From Terfezia claveryi (Eukaryota; Ascomycota; Pezizomycetes; Pezizales; Pezizaceae): 64,000 nucleotides of DNA. The first letter of the stretch is position 1; each line of letters starts with the position of its first letter. The stretch is from assembly GCA_015179025.1 (NCBI GenBank), contig WHUX01000056.1, positions 186,001-250,000 on the forward strand. Reading direction: 5' to 3'. Shown here piece by piece: positions 52,791 through 64,000 of this stretch. The notes under the pieces are model-generated. The model made no database searches and was not told the DNA's origin. It saw only the letters and a list, made by a program, of their open reading frames with translations. Position numbers and translations under genes: made by a program.

Positions 52791-55700
52791 ACCTGCTCCA
52801 GGTCATTTATCTTTGTCTGCGTTTTCTTTGCCTACACCTATGTCTATGTCTGTTGATGAGTCTCGCCTATTTGGCGAGCACTTCGTTGTACCTATAACTG
52901 TCAAGTTCAATGATAAAACAGTGGTTACATCAGCTCTCATAGATTGTGGTGCTTCAGGAATAGCATTCATTGACTAGACCTTCGTCAGTAGAAACTCTAT
53001 ACCAACCTCCAAGCTAAAAACCCCCCGCCTCCTTGATGTTATTGACGGCCGCCCTATCTCTTCTGGAGCGATTACCGACCTCGCATGCCTGCCCAGCGCC
53101 ATGGGTGATCACTCGGAAGATCTCCCAATGTTTGTAACCAAGCTAAAGTATCCAATTGTCCTTGGGATCCCCTGGCTTAAGATGCACGATGTATCAGTCA
53201 GCTTCGGCTCTTACACCTTGCGATTCAACAGCCCTTATTGCAAAAAATACTGTGGAGATCCAAAAACCACTGTCACTGGGCTGTGCGCATTGCCACCCCC
53301 AATAATCCACCCGACTCAGGTGGTAATCCCGCCTGCACACATCAATGCCACCATTCCCCCAGTTTCCCCGATAACCCCCGCCCTCGCAAAACCCCTGAAT
53401 ATTAACTTTATTGGAGCAGGGGCCTTCGCTCATCTCACCAGGAGGCATAAGCTCAAGGCGCATACCCTCTCAATTTATGAGATCAATCTGGAAATTAACA
53501 AGACCCGGTCCAAGGAGGAGTGGAAATCCTTGGTTCCGGATGAGTACCACGAGTTCATTGACCTGTTCTCGGAAAAAGCCGCAGAGAAGTTGGCACCTCA
53601 CCGACCATATGACCACAGGATTCCGCTGATAGAAGGTAAAACCCCTCCCTATGGGCCCCTCTATGGAATGTCCCGGGTAGAGCTGGAAGCCCTAAAAAGT
53701 ACTTGGAGGAAAACCTCAACAAGAGCTTCATTCGCCATAGCTCCTCCCCAGCGGGTGCCCCTGTGCTGTTCGTGAAGAAGTCGGACAGCTCTCTTCGGTT
53801 GTGCGTTGATTATCGTGGCCTGAACGAGATAACGGTCAAGAACAGGTATCCCTTGCCTCTAATCCAGGAGACATTAGCCAGGCTTTCCAAGGCGAAATGG
53901 TTCACCAAATTGGATCTCAGAGGGGCATACAACCTGGTACGGATTGCTGAGGGGGAGGAGTGGAAAACCGCCTTCCGGACACGATATGGCCATTTCGAGT
54001 ACAATGTCATGCCCTTCGGCTTAACCAACGCCCCGGCCTCTTTCCAACACTTCATTAATGACACCCTGCGAGACTTCTTGGATGTGTTCTGCACGGCTTA
54101 CCTCGACGATATCTTGATTTATTCGGATACCCTAGCAGAACACATGATTCATGTCCGGCAGGTGTTGGAAAAACTGGAGCAAGCCGGATTGTACCTCAAG
54201 CCCGAGAAATGCGAGTTTCATGTGCAGGAGGTCAAGTATCTGGGACTGATCATCACCACAGAGGGCCTCAGAATGGACCCTGCTAAGGTTACCGCTGTCC
54301 AGGAATGGCAAATCCCAGCAAATCTCAAGGATGTCGAAGCCTTTCTGGGATTCGCTAACTTCTACCGACGGTTCATTCTAGGGTATTCGAAGATCGTAGC
54401 CCCCCTCACCGCCCTGACCAAAAAAGACCGGCGCTTCAACTGGAATCCAGAAGCCCAATCCACCTTCCAGAACCTCAAGGAAGCCTTCTGCTCAGCACCG
54501 ATCCTGGCACATTTCGACCCTGACCAGGAATGTGTCGTCGAAACCGATGCCTCCAACTATGTCTCCGCTGGAATCCTGTCCCAGTATGTCGATGGAGTCC
54601 TCCACCCAGTAGCCTATTTCTCCAAAAAGCACTCCCCGGCGGAGTGTAATTACGAAATCTATGATAAAGAGTTAATGGCCATTGTGCGAGCATTCGAGAA
54701 ATGGAGACCACACCTGGAATCGGCAAAGGGGGTTATCGAGGTCCTCTCTGACCATAAGAACCTAGAGTACTTCACAACCACCAAATTGCTAAATCGCCGA
54801 CAGTCTAGGTGGTCGGAATTCCTCTCTCGGTTTAACTTCAAGATAAGGTATCGGCCGGGAAAGGCTGGGGGTAAGCCGGATGCACTGACCAGGAGATCAG
54901 GAGATCTCCCCAAAGGGGGGGATGAAAGGCTGAAGTACCAGAATCAGGTGGTACTGAAACCTGAAAATCTCGACCTGGCGGCCAATACCCTTGCGGAAGC
55001 TGAGGCTGAGGCTGATGCGGAAGCTGAGGCTGACCTCTGACAACTAGTGAGACAGGCATATGAGGACGACCCCCTGGCTAAGGAAATTATCGCTGCAGTG
55101 GAGTCTGGACAGCGCCGTCACACCAAGATTTCCCTAGCCGAGTGCACCACTCAGGACGGCCTCCTATACCACCTAGATCGGCTCTATATACCTGAAGGGG
55201 AGCTGCGGATGCAGCTGATCAAGGAACACCATGATACCCTAGCTGCAGGTCACCCTGGAGTGGCTAAGACGTTAGAACTACTAGCTAGACAATACACATG
55301 GATCGACCAGTGAAAGGAGGTAGAACAGTACATACGGAACTGCCATATCTGCAAGCGTGCAAAACCCACTCGTCATGCCCCCTACGGAACCTTGAAGCCC
55401 CTGGAGATCCCGGATCGGCCCTGGCAACACCTGACCATGGACTTTGTAACTGGGTTGCCGAAGGACTCGGGATTCAATGCCATCCTAATGGTGGTGGATC
55501 GGTTGACGAAGATGAGGCATGTTATACCTTGCCGAGATACCTGCTCCGCTCCGGAGTTAGCCAACCTCTACCTCAATAATGTATTCCAGTACCATGGCCT
55601 CCCTGAATCGATCGTGTCCGACCGTGGCCCTCAGTTTACCTCAGAATTCTGGCAAGCCTTCTGCGAACTTCTGGGGATCAAAGTTCGTCTGTCAACAGCT

Positions 55701-56495
55701 TACCACCCCCAGACGGACGGCCAATCGGAAAGGATGAATGCAATTATGGAACAGTATCTGCGGGCCTTCGTCAGCTACCAGCAGAACAACTGGGTTTCGT
55801 TGCTAGCAACCTGCGAATTTGCCGCCAACAACCAGTTCTCCGAGTCGCTGAAAACGTCCCCATTCCTGGCCAATTATGGCTGGCACCCTCGGTTCGTAGA
55901 CTCCCTAGCACCTCTGCGCAAGGCCAGGGAGAATGCCCCAGCCAAGGAGTTCGCCACGCAGATTTCTGAACTCCACTCTACCCTGAAGACTGAGTTGGGT
56001 TATGCTCAGGTCAGACAAGCAGAATATGCTAACGGGTCTAGGTTACCGGCCCCCAAATACCAACCAGGAGACAAGGTATGGCTCTCTAGCAGACACTTCC
56101 GGACAGAACGACCCTCTCGTAAGTTGGATCACAAGTTTCTAGGCCCCTATGAGGTGTTAGCAGCTGTAGGCACTCATGCTTACCGGCTGAGATTTCCCAA
56201 GGATATCAAGCGCCATCCGGTCGTTCATGTCTCGGAGATCGAGCCAGCCGCCGACGATCCCCTTCCCGGGCAAAAGCACCCCCCACCTCCTCCAGTGGTG
56301 ATCGCAGGTGAAGAGGAGTGGGAGGTTGAGGAGGTACTGGACTCCAGAAAACGCTATGGGCGAGTTCAGTATAAGGTCAAGTGGGTAGGGGACGAGGAGA
56401 CTACCTGGCAACCCGCAGAGGACTTGGAGAATACGCAGGATTTGGTTACCCTATTCCACCAGCGTTACCCTCTCAAGCCTCGCCCAGCTGAATGA
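52754..56495 (+). pseudogene. pol: RT-H pol: protease-RT-RNase H-integrase-chromodomain
   Basis: Read in the -1 frame from gag. Protease (ALIDCGASGIAFID, 52930-52970). RT (53703-54300; [30 protein letters not shown] at about 54096). RNase H ([25 protein letters not shown]). A 7-G tract at 54914-54920, here in frame. Short Ala/Glu repeat. H2C2 finger (HHDTLAAGHPGVAKT...CHICKRAK). Integrase D, D, E in LTMDFVTGLP, SDRGPQF, SERMNAIM. GPY-type C-terminus (KLDHKFLGPYEVL). Chromodomain (56320-56480) ending at TGA 56493-56495. Breaks: TAG at 52975, a 1-base deletion near 53695, TGA at 55038 and 55311. Few lesions and all catalytic residues present indicate recent activity. Confidence 0.95.
54908..54930 (+). 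other. Internal polypurine tract in RT-H pol
   Basis: CCCCAAAGGGGGGGATGAAAGG, one G longer than the equivalent tract in RT-C and RT-F and therefore in frame. It resembles the terminal CCTAAAGGGGGGATAG at 56658-56673. Confidence 0.6.
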
Positions 56496-56657
56496 TATTT
56501 TTGTCTTGTCTTCGTTGATTTGGAGTTGGAATTATGATTGTTGTTTCTGTTGTTGTCAGGTTGTCCGGCGTTGGGATTGTGTTATGGGTTATTGGTTATT
56601 CGCCTGTCTTGTTTGTTTGTTGTTTTTCGCCTCGCCTTACGTCGCTGGGGCTCCGAG

Positions 56658-56673
56658 CCTAAAGGGGGGATAG
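56658..56673 (+). other. RT-H terminal polypurine tract
   Basis: CCTAAAGGGGGGATAG immediately before the 3' LTR. 56496-56657 is the untranslated 3' region, T/G-rich, with no gene. Confidence 0.9.
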
Positions 56674-57200
56674 TGTCACAACCGTCCTTTCCTAGCCAGG
56701 TTTGAGAGTCAGACGGGATTCTGTCTGACTCTCGTTATTGTTGATTGATTGATATCGTTGTTATCTCTGTTCCCGAGATAAGGGGTCTCGGGAACCTTAT
56801 TCCTTCCGGTGGCCTTGGCCAGGAAGGAAGCCTGTATATATAGCTTGCTCTCTCCGCCCTCTCGTTGGATCCCCATCCAACGTCTTGTATACCCAATACA
56901 GGACCTTGCTTCCCCCAGCGCTTGTGCACCTCCCTTGTGCACATCCTTGTCTCGAACAAACAACTCTGCAGTACAGCTGCCTCCCTTGACACACGCGGCA
57001 ACTGCCTCCGCGTGTCTCGTGTCTCGTGTCTCTTGCCTCTTGCCTCTTGCCTCTTGCCTCTTGCCTCTTGCCTCTTGCCCTTGCCCCCGTCTCAGTCTTC
57101 CCCTGATCACACACATAGCGTTCCTACGTGTATGTTACCTCGTCCCTGTCCTCATCCCGGCGTACCCCTTGGTCGCCTTGTCCCTGGAGCCCTCGTTACA
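56674..57200 (+). repeat. RT-H 3' LTR
   Basis: 527 bp, same ends as the left LTR and the same six GCCTCTT units. It differs at a small number of sites, for example ATCCAACGTCTTG against ATCCAACATTTTG at the predicted start. Class-2 inverted repeat at 56704-56733. Confidence 0.96.
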
Positions 57201-57205
57201 TCTTC

Positions 57206-60182
57206 ATACCACTCGGCATCTGCAACCATCGCTTGTGCTGGTATCCCACATCTCAGAGGTGTTCCATTAATTGTATCCAAGTCGGCATCAAGAGTACAGT
57301 CGAATTCGTCAGGAGCTATTTCCTCAGGCAAATCCTTTCCTCTTTCCCTCCTAGACAATCCATCTGGTCCTCCATGCTTCTTTCTAGACACATGCTTTAC
57401 TTCAAAATCAAATAATCGTATCCACGCAAGCCATCTATTGACTACTGATCCAGGTAAGTCTGATGCCGGTTAATTTAATTGATACACTAGTGTATTCGCA
57501 TCAATCTCAACTAGAAATCATACTCCATATGGGTAATTTCATGTCTTTTTTAGTGCCTTTAGCAGGCCTCGGCACTCCAGTTTCCCTGAATCATAGCCTT
57601 TTTCTGTGCCTTTCCAGACCCCATTCTCATATCTGGCCGGATGCCTTCTTTTTTTATTGTCTGGCTCAGCCTGTTGCAGTATCGCTCCCCATCCTAGTAA
57701 TGACGAATCAACCGATAGGATAATTCTGCCCCGATTGGGCTCGTAATCTATTGGTCGTAATGCGGGTGGACTAGTCAATCTTAATTTGAGCTCTGCCATT
57801 GCTTCTTCTTGCTCTTCCCCCCAGCTGAACACTTCCTTGCTTCTTGTAAGCTTATACAAAGGTTCCGCTATCCATGTGAATTTTTCTATCCAAATCCAGT
57901 AATAAACGCAAGTTCCCAGAAAAGCCTTGATCTCTGTTACATTTCGACACGGGGGCCAATCCACTATCTTTCTGATTTTCTCTTCCACTGGAGTCCTTCC
58001 TTCTGATCCACATATGAAGGAGACAATTTTTAGTCTGTCCTTCAAAAATTCACTCTCCTCTCTAGCGATGGTTGCCCCCGCTCTTTCAAGATCTACTAAG
58101 GTCTGGTCAATAGAATAAATAGCCTCTAAAACAAATTGCCTAATGCTAGAGAAAAACTCCGCAAAAGTCCCATCCTCCAACTTATACCAACTTCTTGAAC
58201 TAGCTTTAGATGCAACATCGTCTATAAATGGAGCAGCTAGTCTCTTCCCAATTTGCATCCTAATGGCCTTCCTAATAACTTGATCAAAAACTTGGACTCC
58301 ATTCGTATACTCTTGCGGTAAGGTCGTCATGCGCAATAGCCCAAAAGGAGTGACGAAGGCAGTTAAATCCCTAGACTCTGGTACTAAAGTACATTGATCG
58401 TATCCAGAAAACAAATCCTTTAAGGAAACTAGAGGATATCCAGGAAATTCTTCGCTAAACTCATCAACTGCTGGTGGAAGAGAAGCATCTTTGTGCGTTA
58501 CCGCATTTAAGTGTGTCGCTGCATTAATTAGCCAGTATTTTCCATTTTTCTTCTTAATGAGAAACCATGGATTCCTATAAGGCCCAAAGCTGTGTTCTAG
58601 TGCTCCACATTGAATTCTGTCCTCGCAAATTTTCGTGACCTCCGGAATCAATGCTTTAGGTATACGAAAACTTGGTACTTGCCATGGTTCATGCAGAATG
58701 GTTGGAATTCGGTGCGGGGGCTTGACTTCCTATCTGAAGACTCCTTTCTGTGTGAAATCAAATGCTATTGCTGCTTCTCGATTGAACAAAACCTCTAACA
58801 AAATTTCCTTTTCCTGCCCGGTGATGCCTTCTCCGATTTTCAGATCCTTGACACGTTCTGAAGTCAATCTCGAACCCTTCGAAATCCTTAAAAATTTGGG
58901 TATAATCCATCCCTTTTCGTAGAGGGATAAATTAATGTTTGATTCAATAGCTTCGCCAGATTTGGTACGACTCTCAAACAGTAATTGTTCCTATTCGATA
59001 TGTTTGTTTCACCAATTTTCATCTCCAGCAGGTTTTGCACCATTCTCGTGAGGCTTATTCACAGGTCTTATCTTATCAGCTTTCTTCTTATATAACGTCT
59101 GAATCCGTGATATCCTTCTTGCTTTTCCTTCGACCATTTCGCCCATAACGCCAGGGACTGATCCTTTCCAATAACTTTCACGCACTGCTTTCCCACTCAA
59201 AACAAACTTCTCCTTAACGCCTGGGGTATTATAATCAAAATCATGTACAACATCCTTAACAATATCTTCCGGAACGCCAAGAACAGATTCTATCTTCTTC
59301 TCCTCTTTTCCTGGCCTTATCATAAGGTCAATGATTTCCAGGTTACTCATTGACTCTCTTCGTTTCCCTCCAGAGTCATAAACCTTGCCTCTTCTCTATT
59401 CCTCCCATGATTAGCTGGTACTGTGCAGAACATAACCTCATCTCCATTAATGCCCTTAACCGTAATGTAGCAATTTCCATCATCACGATTATCTTCCTTC
59501 ATCTTGACAGACCTTACCCAAGGTCTGCCAAGTATGATTTACAGGTTAGGTTCGCTATTACGAAGAAACGACCGCTGGTTACCACTCCTCCTATCGTAAT
59601 TGTAACTTTGTGGCAGACTCCCACCACCCATATACTATGTCCCGTAGCCCCCCCTATGGACCAGTTCACTTTAACATCAATTGGTATATTGTATTCCTTG
59701 ACAATGTCCTCCCTCACTAAGTTCAACTCGGATCCTCCATCAATTAGCATTTCCAACATATCTTTTGCATTATCATTTAGAACGGCAATGCACACCGGAC
59801 ATGCCGCTGCGTAAAGCTCTCTATCTGACTCATTCCTGTACACCCGTGATATTACTGCATCCATCATTTTCTCTACGCGACGCTGCGTTTCCATAATTCG
59901 CAGAACTCTTCTGATTCCTGTATACCGCTGTACTAACTCTGGCCCTGCTGTTGCTAGGATTTCTTCCGGATTGAGTCCTCCACCGCTCATTAACTTATGA
60001 GCAATTTTATTGAGGTCTAAGTTTTCCCTCATCCGCATCCAAATAGGGACATTCTTAACTTCTTCTATTTCTTCGATCTTCTTTTCTTCCGGCTTCTCCT
60101 TAATCCTTTTCTTCTTAGGTTCAAACTCCTTCAACTCCTCTATATCCTTTATTATTTCATCTTCCATCGTAGGCTCCTGCAC
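57206..60182 (-). pseudogene. RT-G pol, 5' part: protease-RT-RNase H
   Basis: In minus-strand order: a spacer rich in Glu/Lys (60182-60030); a protease-like domain with MLIDGGSELNLVRED (about 59745) and a GG-rich flap region; a basic spacer (KKKADKIRPVNKPHENGAK, 59080-59030); RT from about 58960, with LIKKKNGKYWLINAA, VSLKDLFSGYDQ and AAPFIDDV at about 58220; RNase H (ILSVDSSLLGWGAILQQAEP, ECRGLLKALKK) to about 57206. The reading then jumps over RT-H to 51079. Stops near 57536 (TGA), 58720 and 58950, and a frame change near 59514. The aspartic protease motif is D-G-G rather than D-S/T-G. Confidence 0.85.
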
Positions 60183-60194
60183 CTTCTGTTCTTC

Positions 60195-62147
60195 TTATGG
60201 CTTCCTTTGATTTGATGGTGGCTTCGGATTACTGGGTGGCCAGAATTTCATTCCTTCTCGAGATTCTCTAGGAATAATTTCTTCCTTTATGTTCCTAGAT
60301 TCGCCTTGTGTTTGGACTGGCTTATAGATCATTGGCTGCCCATTCATCTTCCCACATTCGAATCCTTCTCCTTCATGGGTCAAAGTCTTCACAATAGGCC
60401 TTTGTTCTTGTAGTGTTATTGCGCTAGAAATAGACTTAATCGAATCGATTTTTGATTCCTTAGTCTTTAACGCTTTCTCTACCCATTCCTTCTGCCATTC
60501 AGTTACCTGTCCATCCTCAGCTACCGTTGGATAAGGCACCCTAATTGTCCCTTCCATTCCTTCTTGTCCTAAGAATAGAGAGGCTCTATGGAAATGTACA
60601 TCTCCTCTTTCGATTGCCTTCTGGAAGTCCTTACATTCATCTCTCCTATGCATTCTACCATCCCAAAAACAACCTCGAAACCTTTGTCCCCCACCTTGAT
60701 TTCCTGTATTGGATTGATAATCTCTTCGTCCATACTGATTGGGATTGTACAGTTGTTGCAGTTGTTGCAACTTAGGAGTCATTGTGGCTATCTTCTTGAG
60801 CTCTGCTAACTCAAGATCTCGCTTGATTGCTTCCTCTTTAGCACTTCGCTGAGCTTCTAAGTGCTGTAGCTTCAAATCTCTCAGTTGGTTGACGATCTCA
60901 TCCATAGGGTCCGCCTTTTCCTACTTTTCGAGGTTTCCTTCTTCGTCTCCTTGTGCTTACTATCGTTCTTAAGTATCTTGACTTGAGGTACTGTTTCTTC
61001 ATATTCCGTCTCATCTTCTTCTTCCCTAAAGAACCTTGTCATCTGCGACCCTTCATCCTCTGACCATTCTAATGCGGTCTGCTTGACGTCCTCCCACTTA
61101 TCTATGAGTGTGTCGGGATTCTCTAGATCGATCTCACACTTCTTGCAAATCTTATCTCCTGCACGAATTTTGAAGGCTCGCAAGAATAATGTAATCCTAG
61201 TCCACTCATCCAACCTTCTTTTCTCCAATAACATTTCTGATCGTTCACTGTATTCGATGATGAACGAACGGTAGTCGCCAGGACTTGGATTTTCCTTCTT
61301 TCTTATTTCCGATACTATCCTTCGCAAGTCCTTTACCGTGATCCTTTTCAATTCTGAGTCACTGGCCCTAAAATCCTTCAACAGTTGCTTCTTGAATTCA
61401 TCCCAATCGTTCTCCTTGTACAACCTAATTGTCTTGAGATATTTTCCAATTGATTTCTCACAGTATTGGACAATTCTCTTTATCTTCTGCTCCTCTGTCC
61501 ACTCAACTGTTAGATTATCCCATTTGGCAAGGAAATCAGAGACATCTGTTCCATCGAAATAAGGTGCTCCCTATTGACCAGGTAAAGGATAAAAAGCCAC
61601 TGGGCCCAAGGTTGCAATTTGAACTTCGCGAGGCACCGTAGGACTATTTCTCCCTTCTCTCGCCTTTCACTTCCCTGCTGCTTTTGAGCTTTCTCCAGGC
61701 TCTTGATGATAGGCTCCCTCTTCTTCAGGAGACATTTTGTCTAGGAATGAGTCAATTTTGGTCAAAACCTTTTCTAGTTTTTCGCTGCAAGAATAGGTTA
61801 TAGATTGAGAACTGTACACTTGTATAGGAATTCTCCTTATCAGTCGTTCTGCTCTTCTTCTATTTCTTACTTGCCTCTTAAGCTTAAATACTATGTCATT
61901 CAATTCTTAAAATTCGCTTCTTTCTGTCGTCTTCGAGGATTGCTTTAATCCTTTTGCTTGTTCTTTGTTCTTCTTTCTTGATTTCTCTCTTTTTCTAAGT
62001 TCCAGATCCTCTTCAGGTCTTTGTACATTTCTATTAGCATCCATACTATCGTCATCCACACCCATTTTTCCCACGACATTTTGATTAGCTTCCCCTAACC
62101 ATTCCTATGACCTCATACATTTCTGCTTCATTTTTAGGACTCTCCAT
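60195..62147 (-). pseudogene. RT-G gag
   Basis: The likely start is ATG at 62145-62147 (MESPKNEAEMYEVIG), since earlier sequence is leader. It is strongly charged: Lys/Arg/Glu-rich N-terminus (EEDLELRKREKSRKKNKEQ), a helical region with SEKLEKVLTKIDSFLDK, a capsid domain (YFDGTDVSDFLAKWDN, FKKQLLKDFRASDSEL, RIVSEIRKKENPSPGDYRSF, CKKCEIDLENPDTLIDKWED), and a zinc-knuckle-like CFWDGRMHRRDECKDF near 60670 where the second Cys reads Asp. Stops at about 61910 and 60190 and a frame change near 60900. RT-E keeps one frame at that last point. Confidence 0.8.
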
Positions 62148-62212
62148 CTTGTTTTTTCTTCCTTTTGGTGATAACAATTTAGTGATAAACTCTCCGGTCA
62201 AAGAGACCAATA

Positions 62213-62896
62213 TGAAGGCACTTTGTTCCTAACGGAAGAATATGCACTGAAGGACCGGGTGAGAGCTTCAATAGTATTGCTAACTTAGAAAAGAAGAAAA
62301 GATAGAGAGATCGCAAAAGTAGAATCGTACATCCAAAAATCGCTGTTCCTCTCACCTCCCTCGAGTTCTTCTATAAAAATACCATAACGACCGTATTCTT
62401 CTGCTTTCCATCACAATAACATCATTATCCACCAATAAGACTAACTTTTGCGTAATTCTGCCTCGAACTAACCATCATACTGACACCCATCTCTCTTGAC
62501 ACCCGAACAAGCTTGTTCGACTGTCATTTCTTCACCTTTCCCTTGTTTGACACCCGAACAACTCTGTTCGACTGTCAAATCCCTTGCTTATTCGATACCC
62601 GAACAACTCTGTTCGACTGTCAAATCTCTTGCTTATTCGACACCCGAACAACTCTGTTTGACTGTCAAATCTCTTGCTTATCTAGCATATCAGCCTCTTT
62701 AATTTGACACTCGAACAAAGTCTGTTCGGGTGTCAGCATTAACAAGCAAATCACCAAAAACAATGCCATTCATTTAACTAACTAAATCACTTGACAAACG
62801 AAAACCCATAAAGTAAATAATAAAAATAAAATAATAAAAAAAACTAAAAAAAACTCAAAAAATCAACTTTTCCCTACTTTTCCTTATTCTCCATCA
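62213..62896 (-). repeat. RT-G 5' LTR
   Basis: 684 bp, matching the left LTR in length and ends. The class-1 array is at 62545-62690. On the minus strand the leader starts TATTGGTCTCTTTGACC, a possible tRNA-type primer site (TGG two or three bases after the LTR), unlike the CTACGTTGGATC of the RT-C clade. Confidence 0.92.
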
Positions 62897-62901
62897 CACT
62901 G

Positions 62902-63564
62902 CGAACAACCAGTTCTCAGAATCCTCTACAACTTCACCTTTCCTAGCTGACTATAGTTGGTACCTCCGGTTCGTAGATGCCCTAGCGCCCCTGCAAAAGG
63001 CCTACCTTCCAGCTAAGGAATTCGTAGTGGAAATCGCTGAACTCTACCATACCCTGAAAGCCAAGCTGAGATATGTACAAGCCAGACAAGCTGAGTATGC
63101 TAATGGAGTATGGCTGCCAGCCCCCAAATACCAACTAGGAGACAAGGTGTGGCTCTCCAGCCAGTACTTCCGGACAGAACGGCTATCTTACAAGCTTGAC
63201 TACAAGTTCCTAGGTCCATTTGAGATGTTTCCTGCTATGGGCACTTATGCCTACTAGTTGAAGTTCCCCAAGGACATCAAATGCCACCCGGTTGTCCACG
63301 TATCGGAAGTTGAGCCTGCAGCAAATGACCCCCTCCTAGGACAGAAGCACCCCCCCTCCTCCCGTAGTAGTCGAGAGTAAGGAGGAGTGGGAGGTCAAAG
63401 AGGTATTAGACTCGAAGAAGAGGTATAGTCATCTGCAATACAAGGTCAAATAGTTAGGGGACAAGGAGACTACCTGGCAACCTGCAGAAGACTTGGAAAA
63501 TGCATAGGACTTGGTCACCTTATTGCACTAATGATACTTAAGGAAGCCTTGTCCAGTTGAATGA
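62902..63564 (+). pseudogene. RT-F pol, 3' end: integrase C-terminus and chromodomain
   Basis: Continues RT-F integrase after RT-G (ANNQFSES...SPFLADY). KLDYKFLGPFEM is the GPF module; then VVHVSEVEPAANDPL and a chromodomain (EEWEVKEVLDSKKRYSHLQY, TTWQPAEDLENA) to TGA 63562-63564. Stops at 63255, 63452, 63505 and 63529. Confidence 0.88.
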
Positions 63565-63687
63565 TATCAGACCTTTTGTATTCTTATTGTTGTTTGGAGT
63601 TGGGATTCTTATTTTTACCCTTGTTGCTGTTTTCTGTGTTGATTTTGCCAGTTGTTATACCCAGGCCTCCTAGTCACTGGAGCTCTA

Positions 63688-63704
63688 GCCTAAAGGAGGG
63701 ATAG
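63688..63704 (+). other. RT-F polypurine tract
   Basis: CCTAAAGGAGGGATAG before the 3' LTR: the RT-C/RT-H tract with one G-to-A change. Confidence 0.85.
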
Positions 63705-64000
63705 TATCACAACCATGTTTTTAGTCTTGATTTGACACTCAAACAGGCTTGTTCGGGTATCGTACTGTTTTGACACTCAAATAGGCTTGTTCCAGTGTCG
63801 TTGATAGGTTATTGATATTGTTGCCTTTGTCATTACCTGTGATTGTAGATGATAGGTTATTATTACCTTACTTGGCTTCTGAGATAGGGATCTTGAGAAG
63901 CTTATTCCTTCTATTGCCCTGGCCTGGAATGATGTATATATAGCCCCTGTCACTTGTACTGTCATTGGATCCCTATCTAACATCTTGTATGCCCAATATA
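63705..64000 (+). repeat. RT-F 3' LTR, cut by window edge
   Basis: TATCACAACCATG... colinear with 42351-42650, including two class-1 inverted repeats (63732-63760, 63772-63800), a decayed palindrome near 63830 and the TATATATAGCC region. Confidence 0.9.

Larger units (their letters stand above)
51075..57205 (+). mobile_element. RT-H: complete young Ty3/gypsy chromovirus
   Basis: 6,121 bp plus-strand element, LTRs at 51080-51606 and 56674-57200 (527 bp each), target duplication TCTTC at 51075-51079 and 57201-57205. It sits at the RNase H/integrase junction of RT-G. Gag is intact; pol has one frameshift and three stops. It is the youngest insertion in this nest. Confidence 0.97.
47214..62901 (-). 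mobile_element. RT-G: full-length Ty3/gypsy element with ORF3, host of RT-H
   Basis: Minus strand. LTRs of 684 bp are at 47219-47902 and 62213-62896. Flanks are CACTA (47214-47218) and CACTG (62897-62901), a 5-bp duplication with one G-to-A change. Removing it restores RT-F integrase (CEFATANNQ). Without RT-H the element is about 9.55 kb, larger than its neighbours because of ORF3 and a long gag. The gag-pol order is gag, protease, RT, RNase H, integrase, then ORF3. Confidence 0.93.
42351..64000 (+). mobile_element. RT-F: mutated Ty3/gypsy chromovirus hosting RT-G
   Basis: Plus-strand element of the RT-C/RT-H clade. The left LTR is 42351-42967, gag and pol run to 47218, the rest of integrase and the chromodomain are at 62902-63564, and a polypurine tract and the start of the 3' LTR reach the window edge. 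It is split by RT-G in the integrase coding region. Target duplication cannot be checked because the right end is outside. Confidence 0.92.

Noticed and set aside
1..64000. tRNA, rRNA, bacterial operons, Shine-Dalgarno sites or terminators
   Set aside because: No cloverleaf or rRNA signature was recognised by eye and the content is entirely eukaryotic transposable elements; a covariance-model scan would be needed to exclude a degenerate tRNA.

Overview
The window is a block of nested transposable elements from a eukaryotic genome, most probably a filamentous ascomycete fungus. I find no host gene, tRNA, rRNA or CRISPR array. The fungal call is an inference from three things. The retrotransposons are Ty3/gypsy elements, several with integrase-linked chromodomains. 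hAT and piggyBac-type transposase relics are present. Older copies are saturated with C-to-T/G-to-A changes (CAG/CAA/CGA codons turned into TAG/TAA/TGA, and long AT-rich deserts), as expected from repeat-induced point mutation (RIP) or a related methylation process.

Layout. 1-9297 holds two copies of a hAT transposase 3' end (3-821, 8522-9297). Between them lies retroelement RT-A (1258-7975, minus), whose right LTR is split by a solo LTR. 9298-22980 is RT-B (minus). It carries a complete younger element, RT-C (14570-21059, minus, 617-bp LTRs, target duplication CACTT), and a probable solo LTR (22117-22717). 22981-28700 is RT-D (plus), a 5'-truncated gag-pol element with an extra third ORF and a 3' LTR. 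It faces RT-E (28800-31279, minus), a gag plus 5' LTR fragment of the same superfamily. 31280-42350 is an AT-rich graveyard with a piggyBac-like transposase (33502-35715) and its mutated inverted copy, C-rich and tri/hexanucleotide satellites, an RT-C-type relic (RT-I, 37990-39760) and an RT-B-type LTR relic. 42351-64000 is a three-level nest: RT-F (plus, heavily mutated) is interrupted by RT-G (47219-62896, minus, target CACT[A/G]), which is interrupted by RT-H (51080-57200, plus, 527-bp LTRs, target TCTTC).

How the genes work together. RT-A, RT-C, RT-F, RT-H and RT-I form one clade: LTR, gag with a CCHC knuckle, then pol in the -1 frame (protease, RT, RNase H, integrase, chromodomain), polypurine tract, LTR. 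RT-C and RT-H show a canonical -1 frameshift cassette (slippery GGGAAAA, 7-nt spacer, bulged hairpin containing the gag stop). Their sequence just downstream of the LTR is complementary to the predicted transcript 5' end, which suggests Tf1-like self-priming. RT-D, RT-E and RT-G form a second clade with an FIDD reverse transcriptase and a conserved third ORF of unknown function downstream of integrase, apparently with its own TATA promoter. RT-B is a third type with zinc-knuckle motifs inserted between RNase H and integrase. Short inverted repeats recur in the LTRs of these otherwise different elements.

All coordinates of LTR ends given with target duplications were read base by base. Boundaries in the AT-rich relics are approximate.
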